Below are positions 1 to 8,581 of a DNA stretch of 64,000 bases, piece after piece. Below the pieces are notes generated by a model that worked only from the letters and a program-made list of their open reading frames with translations, searched no databases and had not been told where the DNA came from. The position numbers and the translations under genes were made by a program. Origin of the DNA: CAZSAK01 sp964605155 (GTDB lineage Bacteria > Pseudomonadota > Gammaproteobacteria > SZUA-140); contig CAZSAK010000002.1 of assembly GCA_964605155.1 (NCBI GenBank), positions 1-64,000 of the forward strand. The letters run 5' to 3'. Positions within the stretch are counted from its first letter, which is position 1. Every line of letters begins with the position of its first letter.

Positions 1-611
1 TGCATCGGGTTACGGGTCTGGAAGGCCGCAACCGTACTCCAGCCCTTTTCATCAAACAATGCGCGCGTCTGTGTCGGTGTCATGTAGACATCACCGAAAC
101 GTTTGGCAAAATCTCCTTGTGAAAGCACCTTGACCGGGCCGGCGAGATTGACCTCACCCTGCTCCATCACCATCTTGACGCCGGGATGTTCCGCATCGGT
201 GGTCTTGAAAACCATCATGCATTCGTGTTCCTTGTCTATGGAATATTTCTCGGTTACCTCTAGGGTGGCCATGATCTCGTCGTTATCACTGTTCACCAGC
301 GCCACATCTGAACCGGTCTTGATACCGTCAGCCGTGGCCTTGTCGGTGGACAGAGTGATTGGTATTGGCCAGAACAGGCCATTGGACATTTTGTAACCAT
401 CACATACACCTTCCCAATCGGCATGGGTCATGAAACCCTCAAGTGGTGTGAATCCTCCGATACCCATCATGATCAGGTCACCAGCTTCACGTGATGTTAT
501 TTGAACCTTGGGTAGTGATTGCGCTCGTGCCTTTTCTGACTCTAATTGCTTACCATCAAGCAACAGTGTCTTTAGTGCCTCCCCGCCATGAGGGTTAACC
601 AGTCTGGACAT
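1..611 (-). CDS. sat: ATP sulfurylase Sat (partial, C-terminus beyond window)
   Basis: Reads leftward off the window edge; about 203 N-terminal codons are present. The product is single-chain ATP sulfurylase, which interconverts ATP plus sulfate with APS plus pyrophosphate in the cytoplasm. Seen: start MSRLVNPHGG, the family loop LIMMGIGGFTPLEGFM, and at the edge FQTRNPMH, the beginning of the QxRNPxHxxH nucleotide-binding motif. The assimilatory CysDN enzyme lacks these. The start is ATG with GGGAG seven bases upstream. In sulfur oxidisers Sat runs towards ATP formation from APS made by AprAB; that direction is inferred, because aprAB would lie outside the window. Confidence 0.93.
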   Translation of the reverse strand, partial: MSRLVNPHGGEALKTLLLDGKQLESEKARAQSLPKVQITSREAGDLIMMGIGGFTPLEGFMTHADWEGVCDGYKMSNGLFWPIPITLSTDKATADGIKTGSDVALVNSDNDEIMATLEVTEKYSIDKEHECMMVFKTTDAEHPGVKMVMEQGEVNLAGPVKVLSQGDFAKRFGDVYMTPTQTRALFDEKGWSTVAAFQTRNPM

Positions 612-858
612 GCTTATACTCCCGGGATATGTGTTTGGTTATTCTCAGACCGACGTTTGTATGCCGGTATATTAGATCGCATAGCATAGCAAAAAACACA
701 TGAAATTGCTTATTAAATAGTGTTTGACCCGTCATATTCCACTCACAGCATTGCAATACTGTTTTTTTCGGGGATTTAAGCATTTGATGTTAACGTTGAG
801 AATATAATAAATATCAAAGAGGGCCATAATCAGTCAAAGGCAGATTGGAGGTATCCAG

Positions 859-1269
859 ATGAAACCCCGCATCAGCATGATCACCCTCGGCGTCCGCGAC
901 CTTGCAGCAGCCATCAACTTTTATGAAGAGGGACTGGGATTTCCCCGTATGGAATCTCCTCCCGAAGTGGCGTTCTTCACGCTCAACGGCACCTAGCTGG
1001 GGTTATACGGCCGTGAGGCCCTGGCCCGAGATGCCATGGTATCGGCTGATGGTCACGGCTTTGAGTCTTTCGCGCTCGCCTACAATGTAGAATCTGAAAC
1101 ACAAGCAGATGCAGTCATGAATCAGGCAATCAAGGCCGGCGCGATGATAGTTAAACAACCACAGAAGGTATTCTGGGGCGGATACTGCGGCGACTTCAAG
1201 GACCCTTATGGTCATCTGTGGGAGGTCGCATACAACCCACATTTCTGGATCGGGCCGCGTGATGATTAA
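859..1269 (+). pseudogene. VOC-family (glyoxalase/bleomycin-resistance fold) protein interrupted by an in-frame TAG
   Basis: A 136-codon reading frame encodes a typical small VOC metalloprotein: MKPRISMITLGVRDLAAAI at the start, then the FYEEGLGF helix, and WGGYCGDFKDPYGHLWEVA near the end, where the Glu and His are the usual metal-site positions. A good GGAGG ribosome site lies six bases before the ATG. At 994-996 the frame has TAG where relatives usually have tryptophan (GT-W-LxLYGREAL), so a single TGG to TAG change explains the break. Reading frame and motifs are intact on both sides, so inactivation is recent, or this is a sequencing error or suppressed stop. The substrate is unknown. 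Confidence 0.8.
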
Positions 1270-1322
1270 TCTCAGGAACCGGCACAATATTTTGAAGCTA
1301 TATACCACGGGAACATCACCAC

Positions 1323-2045
1323 ATGAGCGAAATCATTCAATTCCATGAAATAAATTCAAGCGGTCAGGATTTTGTCGTCGGTGATATCCATGGTTGTTAT
1401 GACGACCTGCGAGAGAGACTGAAGGATGTGGATTTTGATCCCGAGAGAGACCGGCTGTTCTCCGTCGGGGATCTCATCGATCGCGGCTCGCAATCATTCG
1501 AGGCACTGGAGTGGTTGTCTAAATCATGGTTTCATGCCTGCATCGGCAACCATGAAGATATGCTGCTACGTGCACCCTACGATGAAAATATCCGCCTCAA
1601 CTGGGCACTGTTCAACGGTGGTGATTGGTGGATGAAGCTGGACGATGAGACACATCGTGAATTCGAGGCCACCTTGCGCCGATTACCGATGGTAATGGAA
1701 GTTGACACCCTCAATAGGCATATCGGTATCGTCCATGCAGACATTCCGGAGGATATAACGTGGCAGGCATTTTTAGCGACACTTGAATCCGGTAACAACG
1801 ACGTGCGGGAGATTGCCCTGTGGGGCCGCGCGCGGGCATATGGTTCGTTCACCACGCCTGTTGAAGGCATCGACTACGTGGTATGCGGGCATACAATTAC
1901 AGCAGATCGTGTAGTACATCGATACGCCAACGTCTGGTTCATCGATACCGGTGCCTTTCTGTCCCACACCACCGGCGGGCATCTGACTCTCATAGGCCTG
2001 GAAAGTCTGTTTCAACCGGGCAGTTCTGATCATGCTTCCTCCTAA
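1323..2045 (+). CDS. PPP-family metallophosphatase (PrpA/PphA-like)
   Basis: A cytoplasmic 240-residue phosphoesterase of the bacterial PPP (lambda phosphatase-like) group. The dinuclear metal motifs occur in order: GDIHG near residue 21, GDLIDRG near 47, GNHED near 75, then later histidines in the VHAD and VCGHT segments. Length and motif order match PrpA/PphA serine/threonine-type protein phosphatases, but diadenosine-tetraphosphate or other phosphoester substrates cannot be excluded. It follows the broken VOC gene by about 50 bases. The ribosome site is weak. The C-terminus is free of extra domains. Confidence 0.87.
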   Translation: MSEIIQFHEINSSGQDFVVGDIHGCYDDLRERLKDVDFDPERDRLFSVGDLIDRGSQSFEALEWLSKSWFHACIGNHEDMLLRAPYDENIRLNWALFNGGDWWMKLDDETHREFEATLRRLPMVMEVDTLNRHIGIVHADIPEDITWQAFLATLESGNNDVREIALWGRARAYGSFTTPVEGIDYVVCGHTITADRVVHRYANVWFIDTGAFLSHTTGGHLTLIGLESLFQPGSSDHASS

Positions 2046-2103
2046 CATGAACAATTGGCACGCCCCCGCCAGCTGCATGACTGCGAAAGGTTAGATTATC
2101 GGC

Positions 2104-2214
2104 ATGACGATCTCTGTCTGGATACTGCTGGCGTTCGCGGCCTGGACAATCGTTCTCCTGACAGGGCCGGTGGGTATCTATCGATGGAGCCGCATCCTGA
2201 CCAGGCGGGCGTAA
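2104..2214 (+). pseudogene. MAPEG-family N-terminal remnant
   Basis: A 36-codon ORF beginning MTISVWILLAFAAWTIVL and ending SRILTRRA resembles the first transmembrane helix and following loop of MAPEG-family membrane proteins (usually about 130 residues, continuing after RILTGRA with a charged segment and three more helices). Here TAA follows directly and no continuation was found in the other frames before the next gene. I read it as a decayed fragment; a genuine one-helix small protein is the alternative. Confidence 0.4.
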
Positions 2215-2418
2215 ATCAGGCTACCTTTGATTTGTGCCATCTCACCGCCATCATACCGTGACGCACTACTTGCTGAAAGTGTGAACTCTGTCACCAAAAT
2301 CGAGTATCGGATGGCCTATCATTGACGCCATGGTCGGGAGTCTGAAAATGACCCGCCCTGATAACGAACAATCAATCCAAAAATACCTGTTCCTTGAGAG
2401 AGAGGAATGGAGGTAAAC

Positions 2419-2952
2419 ATGACACACAATCTCGTAAAACATCTTATCAGCACATTTATCATCGTGTTTTCGGTCTCATTCGCTGGATTATCGGTGGCTC
2501 ACGGCGACCGCAATGGAGACCGCCACGGCGACCGTATCGCTACGAAGTGGATGATCGAAGACGCTATCAATGTCTTCAACGTTGACGCGCCGGCCAATCC
2601 ACCACTGGCCTATGTAAAAAAGCGATTTATGGCACATACCAGCCTTCCTGTGCGACACGCTGAACACTATGTCGTCGAACAGGTCGTTACCACCACGAGC
2701 CTGCCACCCAGAGATCCTTCCACGTTACAGCCGGGTATGCCACCGCTGCCACCTGCTGGACCTGTGACGAGTTATGTAATGCTGGATGAGTCGATGAGTC
2801 TCAAGGACCTGGGTATTGTCGACGGTGATACACTGCGTATTCGTGAGATCGCCGATCATGACCTCAGTGCGCCGCATAACGAACGCGGATTCCATGCTCG
2901 TGATCGTCATCATCATGACGGAGAACATCACGAGGGGCGCCATCACAGGTAA
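2419..2952 (+). CDS. Exported hypothetical protein with histidine-rich tail
   Basis: Not recognised as a named family. The start is set at 2419 because GGAGG lies five bases before this ATG; an ATG at 2407 overlaps that site. The product is 177 residues: a signal peptide (KHLISTFIIVFSVSFAGLSVAHG), a linker with GDRNGDRHGDR, a proline-rich middle, a segment SLKDLGIVDGDTLRIREI that resembles the last strands of ubiquitin-like beta-grasp domains, and a tail rich in His, Asp and Arg (HHHDGEHHEGRHH). The tail suggests binding of divalent metal in the periplasm; this is inference. Confidence 0.7.
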   Translation: MTHNLVKHLISTFIIVFSVSFAGLSVAHGDRNGDRHGDRIATKWMIEDAINVFNVDAPANPPLAYVKKRFMAHTSLPVRHAEHYVVEQVVTTTSLPPRDPSTLQPGMPPLPPAGPVTSYVMLDESMSLKDLGIVDGDTLRIREIADHDLSAPHNERGFHARDRHHHDGEHHEGRHHR

Positions 2953-2983
2953 TTCAAATATATCAGCTCTCGACCACTCATAG

Positions 2984-3010
2984 CCGGTCGGCATGTCCTC
3001 TGCCGGCCGG
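2984..3010 (+). terminator. GC-rich hairpin after the His-tailed protein gene
   Basis: Two 10-base arms (CCGGTCGGCA and TGCCGGCCGG) pair with one G-T wobble around a 7-base loop, about 30 bases after the stop codon at 2952. No T-run follows, so termination by this hairpin alone is uncertain. Confidence 0.4.
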
Positions 3011-3199
3011 TTCAATGAGCCCCCTTAAATCCCCCCAATTCTACAATCTATCAATATCCCTGCGATCATCATGGATGATGGATAGCATGAAATCCTGTAA
3101 TTAGGACTTCGATCCTTTTCCCAATAAGTTTTTTATGGCCCGTTAAGGTGTTAGGCTGGCTGTTGTTACATCAAATCAGACATAAGTTGCATAGTGGAG

Positions 3200-3841
3200 A
3201 TGCCGTTTACCACAGCACAGTTCCTTGCAGTCTTCGGATGTTACAACGAGGCTGTTTGGCCTGCACAAATATTATTGAATATCCTCGCGTTGATTGCCGT
3301 CGGCCTGCTGTATTTCAAACGAACAAACGCTGATCGCGCTATTGCCGCTATCCTGGGACTGTTCTGGTTATGGATGGCGCTGACATATCATTTTATCTTT
3401 TTCAGCAAGGTAAATCCGGCCGCATGGGTATTCGGAACTGTCTTCCTGATCACCGGGACGTGGTTCCTTTGGCTGGGGGTAATCAAGGGTGAATTGCGTT
3501 TTCGCTTTAGCTGGGATTTACGTGGTCTGTCAGGAGCCCTGCTGTTGTTTTACGCCCTGGTTGTCTATCCAGTACTCGGCGATCTATTGAATCATCATTA
3601 CCCCGATGTACCGACTTTCGGTTTACCGTGCCCTACAACTATTTTCACCCTGGGCCTGTTATTGTTTCTGGTCCCGCCACTGCACAGGTCGATTTTTATC
3701 GTTCCGTTGTTATGGACCGTGGTCGGCTCTCTTGCAGCATTCAGATTCGGGATGTTGCAGGATATCGGACTTTTGGTTGCCGGAGGCATGGGGCTGATTG
3801 GAGTTATACTTTCGCCGGGACAGAGACTTTATGGATCTTGA
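3200..3841 (+). CDS. DUF6064 family integral membrane protein
   Basis: A protein of about 213 residues with roughly seven hydrophobic segments, beginning MPFTTAQFLAVFGCYNEAVW and containing the LWMALTYHFIFFSKVNPA segment typical of DUF6064 membrane proteins. Function unknown for the family. ATG at 3200 is preferred over the GTG at 3194 because the family starts at the PFT motif. It is followed 45 bases later by the DinB-like gene; co-transcription is possible but not shown. Confidence 0.8.
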   Translation: MPFTTAQFLAVFGCYNEAVWPAQILLNILALIAVGLLYFKRTNADRAIAAILGLFWLWMALTYHFIFFSKVNPAAWVFGTVFLITGTWFLWLGVIKGELRFRFSWDLRGLSGALLLFYALVVYPVLGDLLNHHYPDVPTFGLPCPTTIFTLGLLLFLVPPLHRSIFIVPLLWTVVGSLAAFRFGMLQDIGLLVAGGMGLIGVILSPGQRLYGS

Positions 3842-3886
3842 ACAATTGCATATGATAATCGAAATTATGGGTAAGCTAGATTGCAC

Positions 3887-4387
3887 ATGATTACTGAACA
3901 TTACCGTGCCATGGCCGGATATAACCATTGGATGAACCGTAAATTATATGAAGTCTGCGCCGGACTTTCCGATGAACAACGCAAACGTGATCTCGGTGCG
4001 TATTTCAGATCCATTCATGGAACGCTTAATCACATTCTGCTCGCCGACAGGGTCTGGATGGGGCGTTTTACAGGCATACCGACAGCCTTCAAATCCCTTG
4101 ATCAGGAGCTGCATTCTGATTTTGAACGGCTTATCGCGGAACGCGAAAAAGAGGATCAAAGGATAATCACCTGGGTCAATTCATTAAACGACAACGACCT
4201 GTTCAATGAGCTTCGCTATACGGGTATTACCAGTCCACAAGCAAGAAATTACCCTTTATGGTTCGCATTGTCGCATTTTTTTAATCACCAGACGCATCAC
4301 AGGGGACAGATTACAACCATGCTCAAGCAACTGGGTATCGATCCCGGTGTAACGGACTTGATAATGTTGCCGGAGTTTCAGCCATGA
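3887..4387 (+). CDS. DinB family protein
   Basis: A 166-residue four-helix-bundle DinB/YfiT-type protein. Metal-site histidines are visible: one in the SIHGTLNHILLADRVW helix and two in the FFNHQTHHRGQ segment, the characteristic DinB pattern. Members are cytoplasmic, metal-dependent thiol S-transferases or proteins of unknown activity, often stress-induced. ATG 3887 was chosen; an in-frame TTG six bases earlier is the alternative. No gene can be supported in the 490 bases that follow. Confidence 0.88.
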   Translation: MITEHYRAMAGYNHWMNRKLYEVCAGLSDEQRKRDLGAYFRSIHGTLNHILLADRVWMGRFTGIPTAFKSLDQELHSDFERLIAEREKEDQRIITWVNSLNDNDLFNELRYTGITSPQARNYPLWFALSHFFNHQTHHRGQITTMLKQLGIDPGVTDLIMLPEFQP

Positions 4388-4879
4388 TCATAAAGCCATA
4401 GTGATCTGTCGAATAATATAGCCTGCCTGGGTCCTGAAACCGATCCCTTATACTCCCTGGAGTGACGTGCACGACAATGTATATGCATATGCGGTTACAA
4501 AAGATTCCTCATTGAGTTCACCAACGAAGAAAATCACAAGAAAAACGATCAGGTAGTGATTATTAACTATCATCGCAATCTGTGACCCAATTTGAGTATT
4601 GCTTGCACCTTAAAGACTACAATCATTAGCTGTTCTGGTTTTTGAGCGTGCAGAATTGCATTCCTGAAATCCTGACAGATGGTTGGCTTTCTATCACGAA
4701 TATAGACCGTTGGACATCCGTGATGTTAATAAATCCGCCCGGATTAAATTGATCGTTGTTATTAAAACCGGCGCCATATATCAGAGGTTGTCATCACGAA
4801 CCCAACGACTTTAAACAGAGCTTCACTCCGAAAAAACTATGCGGATTTATCACAGTTCAGGTATCTGGTTTCCACATGC
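4388..4879. other. Gene-poor stretch before the di-heme oxidoreductase
   Basis: No credible gene was found in this 490-base AT-rich stretch. One short open segment around 4515-4580 (FTNEENHKKNDQVVI) could be a decayed coding remnant but has no recognisable relatives. The reading frame that later carries the start of the di-heme oxidoreductase is open from about 4766 but has no ATG, GTG or TTG before 4880. Confidence 0.5.
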
Positions 4880-6429
4880 ATGCTCTTGTATACAGTGGAC
4901 GCCTTCGGGGTTGATCTGGTCGAGGTCGAGCTCGTACATGACGCGCAGGGAGAACATTGTGATCAACAGGAAATCATGGCTATAGATGATCCCCTGGAAC
5001 GTTTTATGGAATGTTTGAATGTGGTGACGAATTGTTCGCTACAAGGTTCAATGCACTCGATGGTGTCGGCGCCAACGTCGGTGACAACCTGCGTTTTACA
5101 CGTGTCCCCCGTGCAGACTCCACCGAGTGGTTATCACATACTCCGGCATGGGCAACAGGACCCAATGCGGAAACCTGCGCTATTTGCCACAGTGGCCCGT
5201 TTGAAGACGGTTCAGGTCTGGCAGGTGTTAATGTCGTACGCGATCCAAATCGTGGAGCCATCGTGGGTGAGTTTATCCAGCGCAACACGCCTCACATGTT
5301 TGGCGCGGGTGCACTGCAACGCCTGGCGGAAGAAATGACCATGAGCTTGCATCAACAGGTTGATCGGGCACGTGCCATTTCCTGTCAGAGTGCCGCTCCG
5401 CTGGCAGTCGATCTGGTCGCCAAGGAAGTCAGCTATGGCAGCATTATCGTGTCCTGCAACCCTGCTAGTGACAATATATCGAGGATTAAAGGCATTGATG
5501 AGGATCTTGTCGTCAAGCCGTACCAATGGAAAGGTAATTTCATCTCGCTGAGAAGTTTCAATCGTGATGCAGCAAACAATGAAATTGGTATGCAACCGGT
5601 AAAAACCACGGGTGACAATTTCGATGGCGACGGCGATGGAGTGATGAATGAAATGGGCATTGGTGATATTACGGCATTATCCGTTTATCTTGCCGCCCAA
5701 CCACGCCCTGTAACAAAGCTTGAATTGGATGGCTTGGGAATTCTGTCATTAACACGCGATGAAAAACGCAGCATCCGGCATGGCAATGAAATATTCAGGC
5801 AGTCAGGTTGTACCGGTTGTCATCGCGAATCTTTAATGATCAATGAACCGGTCTTCACTGAACCCAGTTCACTGGCCGAATTCAGAGAAGATTTCTTCCC
5901 CGCCGGACAGGACACAGTTGCCAGTGGTGTCGATCCGCTTAATCCTGTCAGCTTTGATCTGACAAAAGACCAACCGGACAATACCATAGAAGTCGACGGC
6001 AAGATGGTTCATTTCGGCCCGTTCGAGAAAAACCGTGATGGTGCCGCGATCATACGATTGTATGGTGATCTGAAGAGGCACGAGATGGGTATCGCACTGG
6101 CCGAGAATGTCGATGAGACCGGTACGTGCCCTTCCATGTGGCTTACCAAGGAACTATGGGGCGTAGGTTCTACTCCGCCCTATCTTCATGATGGCCGCGC
6201 TACAACGCTGATGGAAGCCATTCTCGAACATGGTGGCGAGGCACAAACGTCACGCAATGCGGTCATAAATCTCACTTACACAGACAAAGGGGATCTGGTC
6301 GCATTCCTCGATAATCTTGTCCTGTACAAGGTTATAGAGATCGATGCACCTGTAGTCGATCACTTTCCTCGTCGGCATCGTGACCATGATGGTCACCATG
6401 ACAGTAAGCGGGATCACAGATTCAGATAA
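4880..6429 (+). pseudogene. Di-heme oxidoreductase (DHOR/DUF1111-type) with probable frameshift near its N-terminus
   Basis: The main frame (from ATG 5011) gives about 472 residues of the di-haem thiol oxidoreductase family: haem motifs CAICH and CTGCH, FNALDGVGANVGD, SLRSFNRDAANNEIGMQ, LKRHEMG, and LWGVGSTPPYLHDGRA. Relatives have a signal peptide and a DNPL..AF..G.ELF lead-in. That lead-in (AIDDPLERF) is present in the frame upstream of 5011, so inserting one base near 5003-5011 would join the two. Neither frame shows a convincing signal peptide, so the N-terminus looks decayed or misread. The C-terminus ends in a His/Arg/Asp-rich tail like that of the protein at 2419. A periplasmic peroxidase or oxidoreductase role is known for relatives only in outline. 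Confidence 0.65.
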
Positions 6430-6591
6430 GGATATGACCGGAAGGTGCTGGTTCAGCTCCCTTCTGGCCATAAATTCAAGGATCCATGATACACTTCAAT
6501 CGATCTACTGTGTTGAGGATGTACATTTAACAACCCGGTAGCTTGAGATAGCTGTCTGTCTGATAAATAACAATGATGTTACGATATAGTG

Positions 6592-6993
6592 ATGGACAGA
6601 CTCATACCTTACTATCTCGTCATTTTTCTGATGTTGCCAATCACATCTTGTCACAATGGTCCCGAGGAACTCTCGGCGCAAGAGAGCGTCAAACAGCGCT
6701 CCAAGATCATGACAGAACTTGCAACCATGAATGGCTGTTTTCAATGTCATGCCATCGATCATACCGTACTGGGACCACCATGGCGGGCGGTAGCAAAAAA
6801 ATACAAGGGAGATAAAAACGCCCGCGCCTATCTGATCAACAAGGTCAAACACGGCGGTAGCGGGGTATGGGATGAACTGACGGGCGGCGTACCCATGCCG
6901 CCCTACTCGCCACGGGTTTCCGATGAACACATCGAAAAGCTGGTCGATTTTATACTCAGTCTGGATACCAATAAACCGCTGGCAATTGAATAA
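6592..6993 (+). CDS. Class I c-type cytochrome, predicted lipoprotein
   Basis: A 133-residue mono-haem cytochrome. The N-terminus MDRLIPYYLVIFLMLPITSC has a lipobox (ITSC), so the mature protein should be lipid-anchored in the periplasm. The haem site is CFQCH; the distal methionine is probably in VPMPPYSP, followed by the usual C-terminal helix (HIEKLVDFILSL). This is the c551/c552 pattern of small electron carriers. ATG 6592 is preferred to GTG 6589. Neighbouring di-haem oxidoreductase suggests it may pass electrons to or from that protein; this is inference. Confidence 0.87.
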   Translation: MDRLIPYYLVIFLMLPITSCHNGPEELSAQESVKQRSKIMTELATMNGCFQCHAIDHTVLGPPWRAVAKKYKGDKNARAYLINKVKHGGSGVWDELTGGVPMPPYSPRVSDEHIEKLVDFILSLDTNKPLAIE

Positions 6994-7217
6994 ATTGCAT
7001 TCAAATACAGTTGCTTAATTAAACACACTGCGAAGTAACGATCCATCATCGAACTGCAGCCCGCTGACACCGCCGATCCTGTATGATGATGTACCTACCT
7101 GCAATTAGCGGTAAACTGACAATGTAGCGGATATCCAGATCAAGAATAAAGGCTTACTCGCTTGATTCGATGCATATCTGGCTACGGATAAAACGAACAA
7201 TGCTAGAGGAGAATGCC

Positions 7218-7598
7218 ATGAGATGCTTTAAAAGTTTATTGCTTTTTTCCACATTAATCCTGTCCTCCATCGTTAACGCCGAGGCATACAGCTCGCCACT
7301 CATCCTCGCTGCCTCAGAAGGCATGCTGACCATCATGTCCCCCGATGATGGCGCCGTTCTGAACAACGGTTCCGGTAACGAGCTCAAATACAATATCACG
7401 CTCAGCCCAAGTGGAAACCACCTCCATGTCTACATCGATAACCAAAGACCCATCATCGTTCGCAAGGTCAGCGGTTGTCCATGTACGTTGGACCTGCCTG
7501 ACCTTGCGGCGGGTAAACATACCATAGCAGTCAAAGAGGCGACCTCCGGTCATTCTCTAACGGGTCTTCAGGCCGAGGTTTCGGTAACCGTTCAATAA
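7218..7598 (+). CDS. Exported Ig-like beta-sandwich protein
   Basis: A 126-residue periplasmic protein of unknown role. ATG 7218 has AGAGGAG upstream, so earlier in-frame ATGs were rejected. A signal peptide (CFKSLLLFSTLILSSIVNAEA) precedes a single compact domain with the pattern IMSPDDGAVL, HLHVYIDNQ, AAGKHTIAVKE, the layout of small Ig-like domains found in proteobacterial exported proteins. Two cysteines in SGCPC may form a site or disulfide. It lies 10 bases before the next membrane-protein gene and is probably co-transcribed with it. Confidence 0.7.
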   Translation: MRCFKSLLLFSTLILSSIVNAEAYSSPLILAASEGMLTIMSPDDGAVLNNGSGNELKYNITLSPSGNHLHVYIDNQRPIIVRKVSGCPCTLDLPDLAAGKHTIAVKEATSGHSLTGLQAEVSVTVQ

Positions 7599-7608
7599 TA
7601 ATGGATTC

Positions 7609-8019
7609 ATGGAAAATCTCGTCTATACCCTGATACAGATTTTCCATAACTTTGGCGCTGCTGCTGTCATCGGCTTTTCCGCAGCGGGCTTATGGGGAGG
7701 CTACAAGGATGTCACAACGCAGCGCCGGTTATTTCTCTACGCCGGTTTTGGCTGGTTGATACAAGCAGTGAGCGGTCCTTCCTTCGGAGTTGCCAGTATC
7801 CACTTTCACGGAACCCTGCCTGACATCTACGGCATAGCCGTGACTGCGCTGAGCATTAAAATCATCTGCGCAGTCATCGGACTGCTGCTGGCCGCGACCC
7901 TGTTCCTGAAAAGGGGCAAGGGCAACGAAGTAAGGATTTCAAGGACAAAATTCGCCGCGCATTTCACACTAGGCGTCATCGCTCTCACCTCTGCGGCTTT
8001 CCTGCGCTGGTACTCATGA
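7609..8019 (+). CDS. Small integral membrane protein (about four helices)
   Basis: A 136-residue protein with about four transmembrane segments and two conserved-looking histidines (IFHNFGAAAVIGFSAAG and SIHFHGTLPD). I do not recognise a named family. It starts 10 bases after the exported beta-sandwich gene, so the two probably form a unit. Histidines at membrane boundaries could bind haem or metal, but this is speculation. Confidence 0.62.
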   Translation: MENLVYTLIQIFHNFGAAAVIGFSAAGLWGGYKDVTTQRRLFLYAGFGWLIQAVSGPSFGVASIHFHGTLPDIYGIAVTALSIKIICAVIGLLLAATLFLKRGKGNEVRISRTKFAAHFTLGVIALTSAAFLRWYS

Positions 8020-8056
8020 AATGGACGGGAAATCACGACCCGGATAGCATTCATGA

Positions 8057-8581
8057 TCAGGGGGCAGAAATCTTCGGATAGGTACGCCGTAACACAAGAT
8101 TGTTGACCACATAGGTAATAGCCAGCATGATCAATACATTGACCAATATCGGACTGAAAACAAACTGATATCCCAGCGCGTGGATGTCCTTTCCCCCCAC
8201 GACCGCTATCAGTGCCGCTGCGCCACCTGGTGGATGAACGCAACGTAACATCGCCATTAACAGGATCGACAAGGCCGCTGCAAGCGGTGCGGATATCGCC
8301 AGTGTTTCGATGTGCATGGCACAGGTCACACCGATAAGTGCAGATACGATATGACCTCCCACTAACGGCCAGGGTTGAGACATGGGACTGTGTGGTGCGG
8401 CGTATAACAATACGGCCGATGCCCCCATGGACGCGGATAATACCAGCGCGCTTTGCTGTCCCAGAACGAATTCACTGGTCAATGTGACAATCATAAGACT
8501 GATAAACGCCCCGAAGCAGCTGACAAGATATTCAATCTTGATCAAATCAGCAGTCTTGCATTTTATTATCTTGTCGAGCAA
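8057..8581 (-). CDS. HPP family membrane protein
   Basis: A 174-residue inner-membrane protein with about four helices and the family-defining HPPGGAAALIA motif. Some HPP proteins (cyanobacterial and chloroplast) transport nitrite. It is the last gene of a leftward operon with truncated haemoglobin and a ferredoxin reductase, preceded by an NsrR-like box, which favours a role in nitrogen oxides. The TTG start at 8581 overlaps the upstream gene's end by 16 bases, suggesting translational coupling; a later start is possible. Confidence 0.85.
   Translation of the reverse strand: MLDKIIKCKTADLIKIEYLVSCFGAFISLMIVTLTSEFVLGQQSALVLSASMGASAVLLYAAPHSPMSQPWPLVGGHIVSALIGVTCAMHIETLAISAPLAAALSILLMAMLRCVHPPGGAAALIAVVGGKDIHALGYQFVFSPILVNVLIMLAITYVVNNLVLRRTYPKISAP

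Noticed and set aside
2055..2261. ORF of 68 residues overlapping the MAPEG remnant
   Set aside because: Different frame, no family features, no ribosome site; the MAPEG-like frame explains the sequence better.
2407..2418. Earlier start codon for the His-tailed protein
   Set aside because: ATG 2407 overlaps the GGAGG ribosome site that serves the ATG at 2419.
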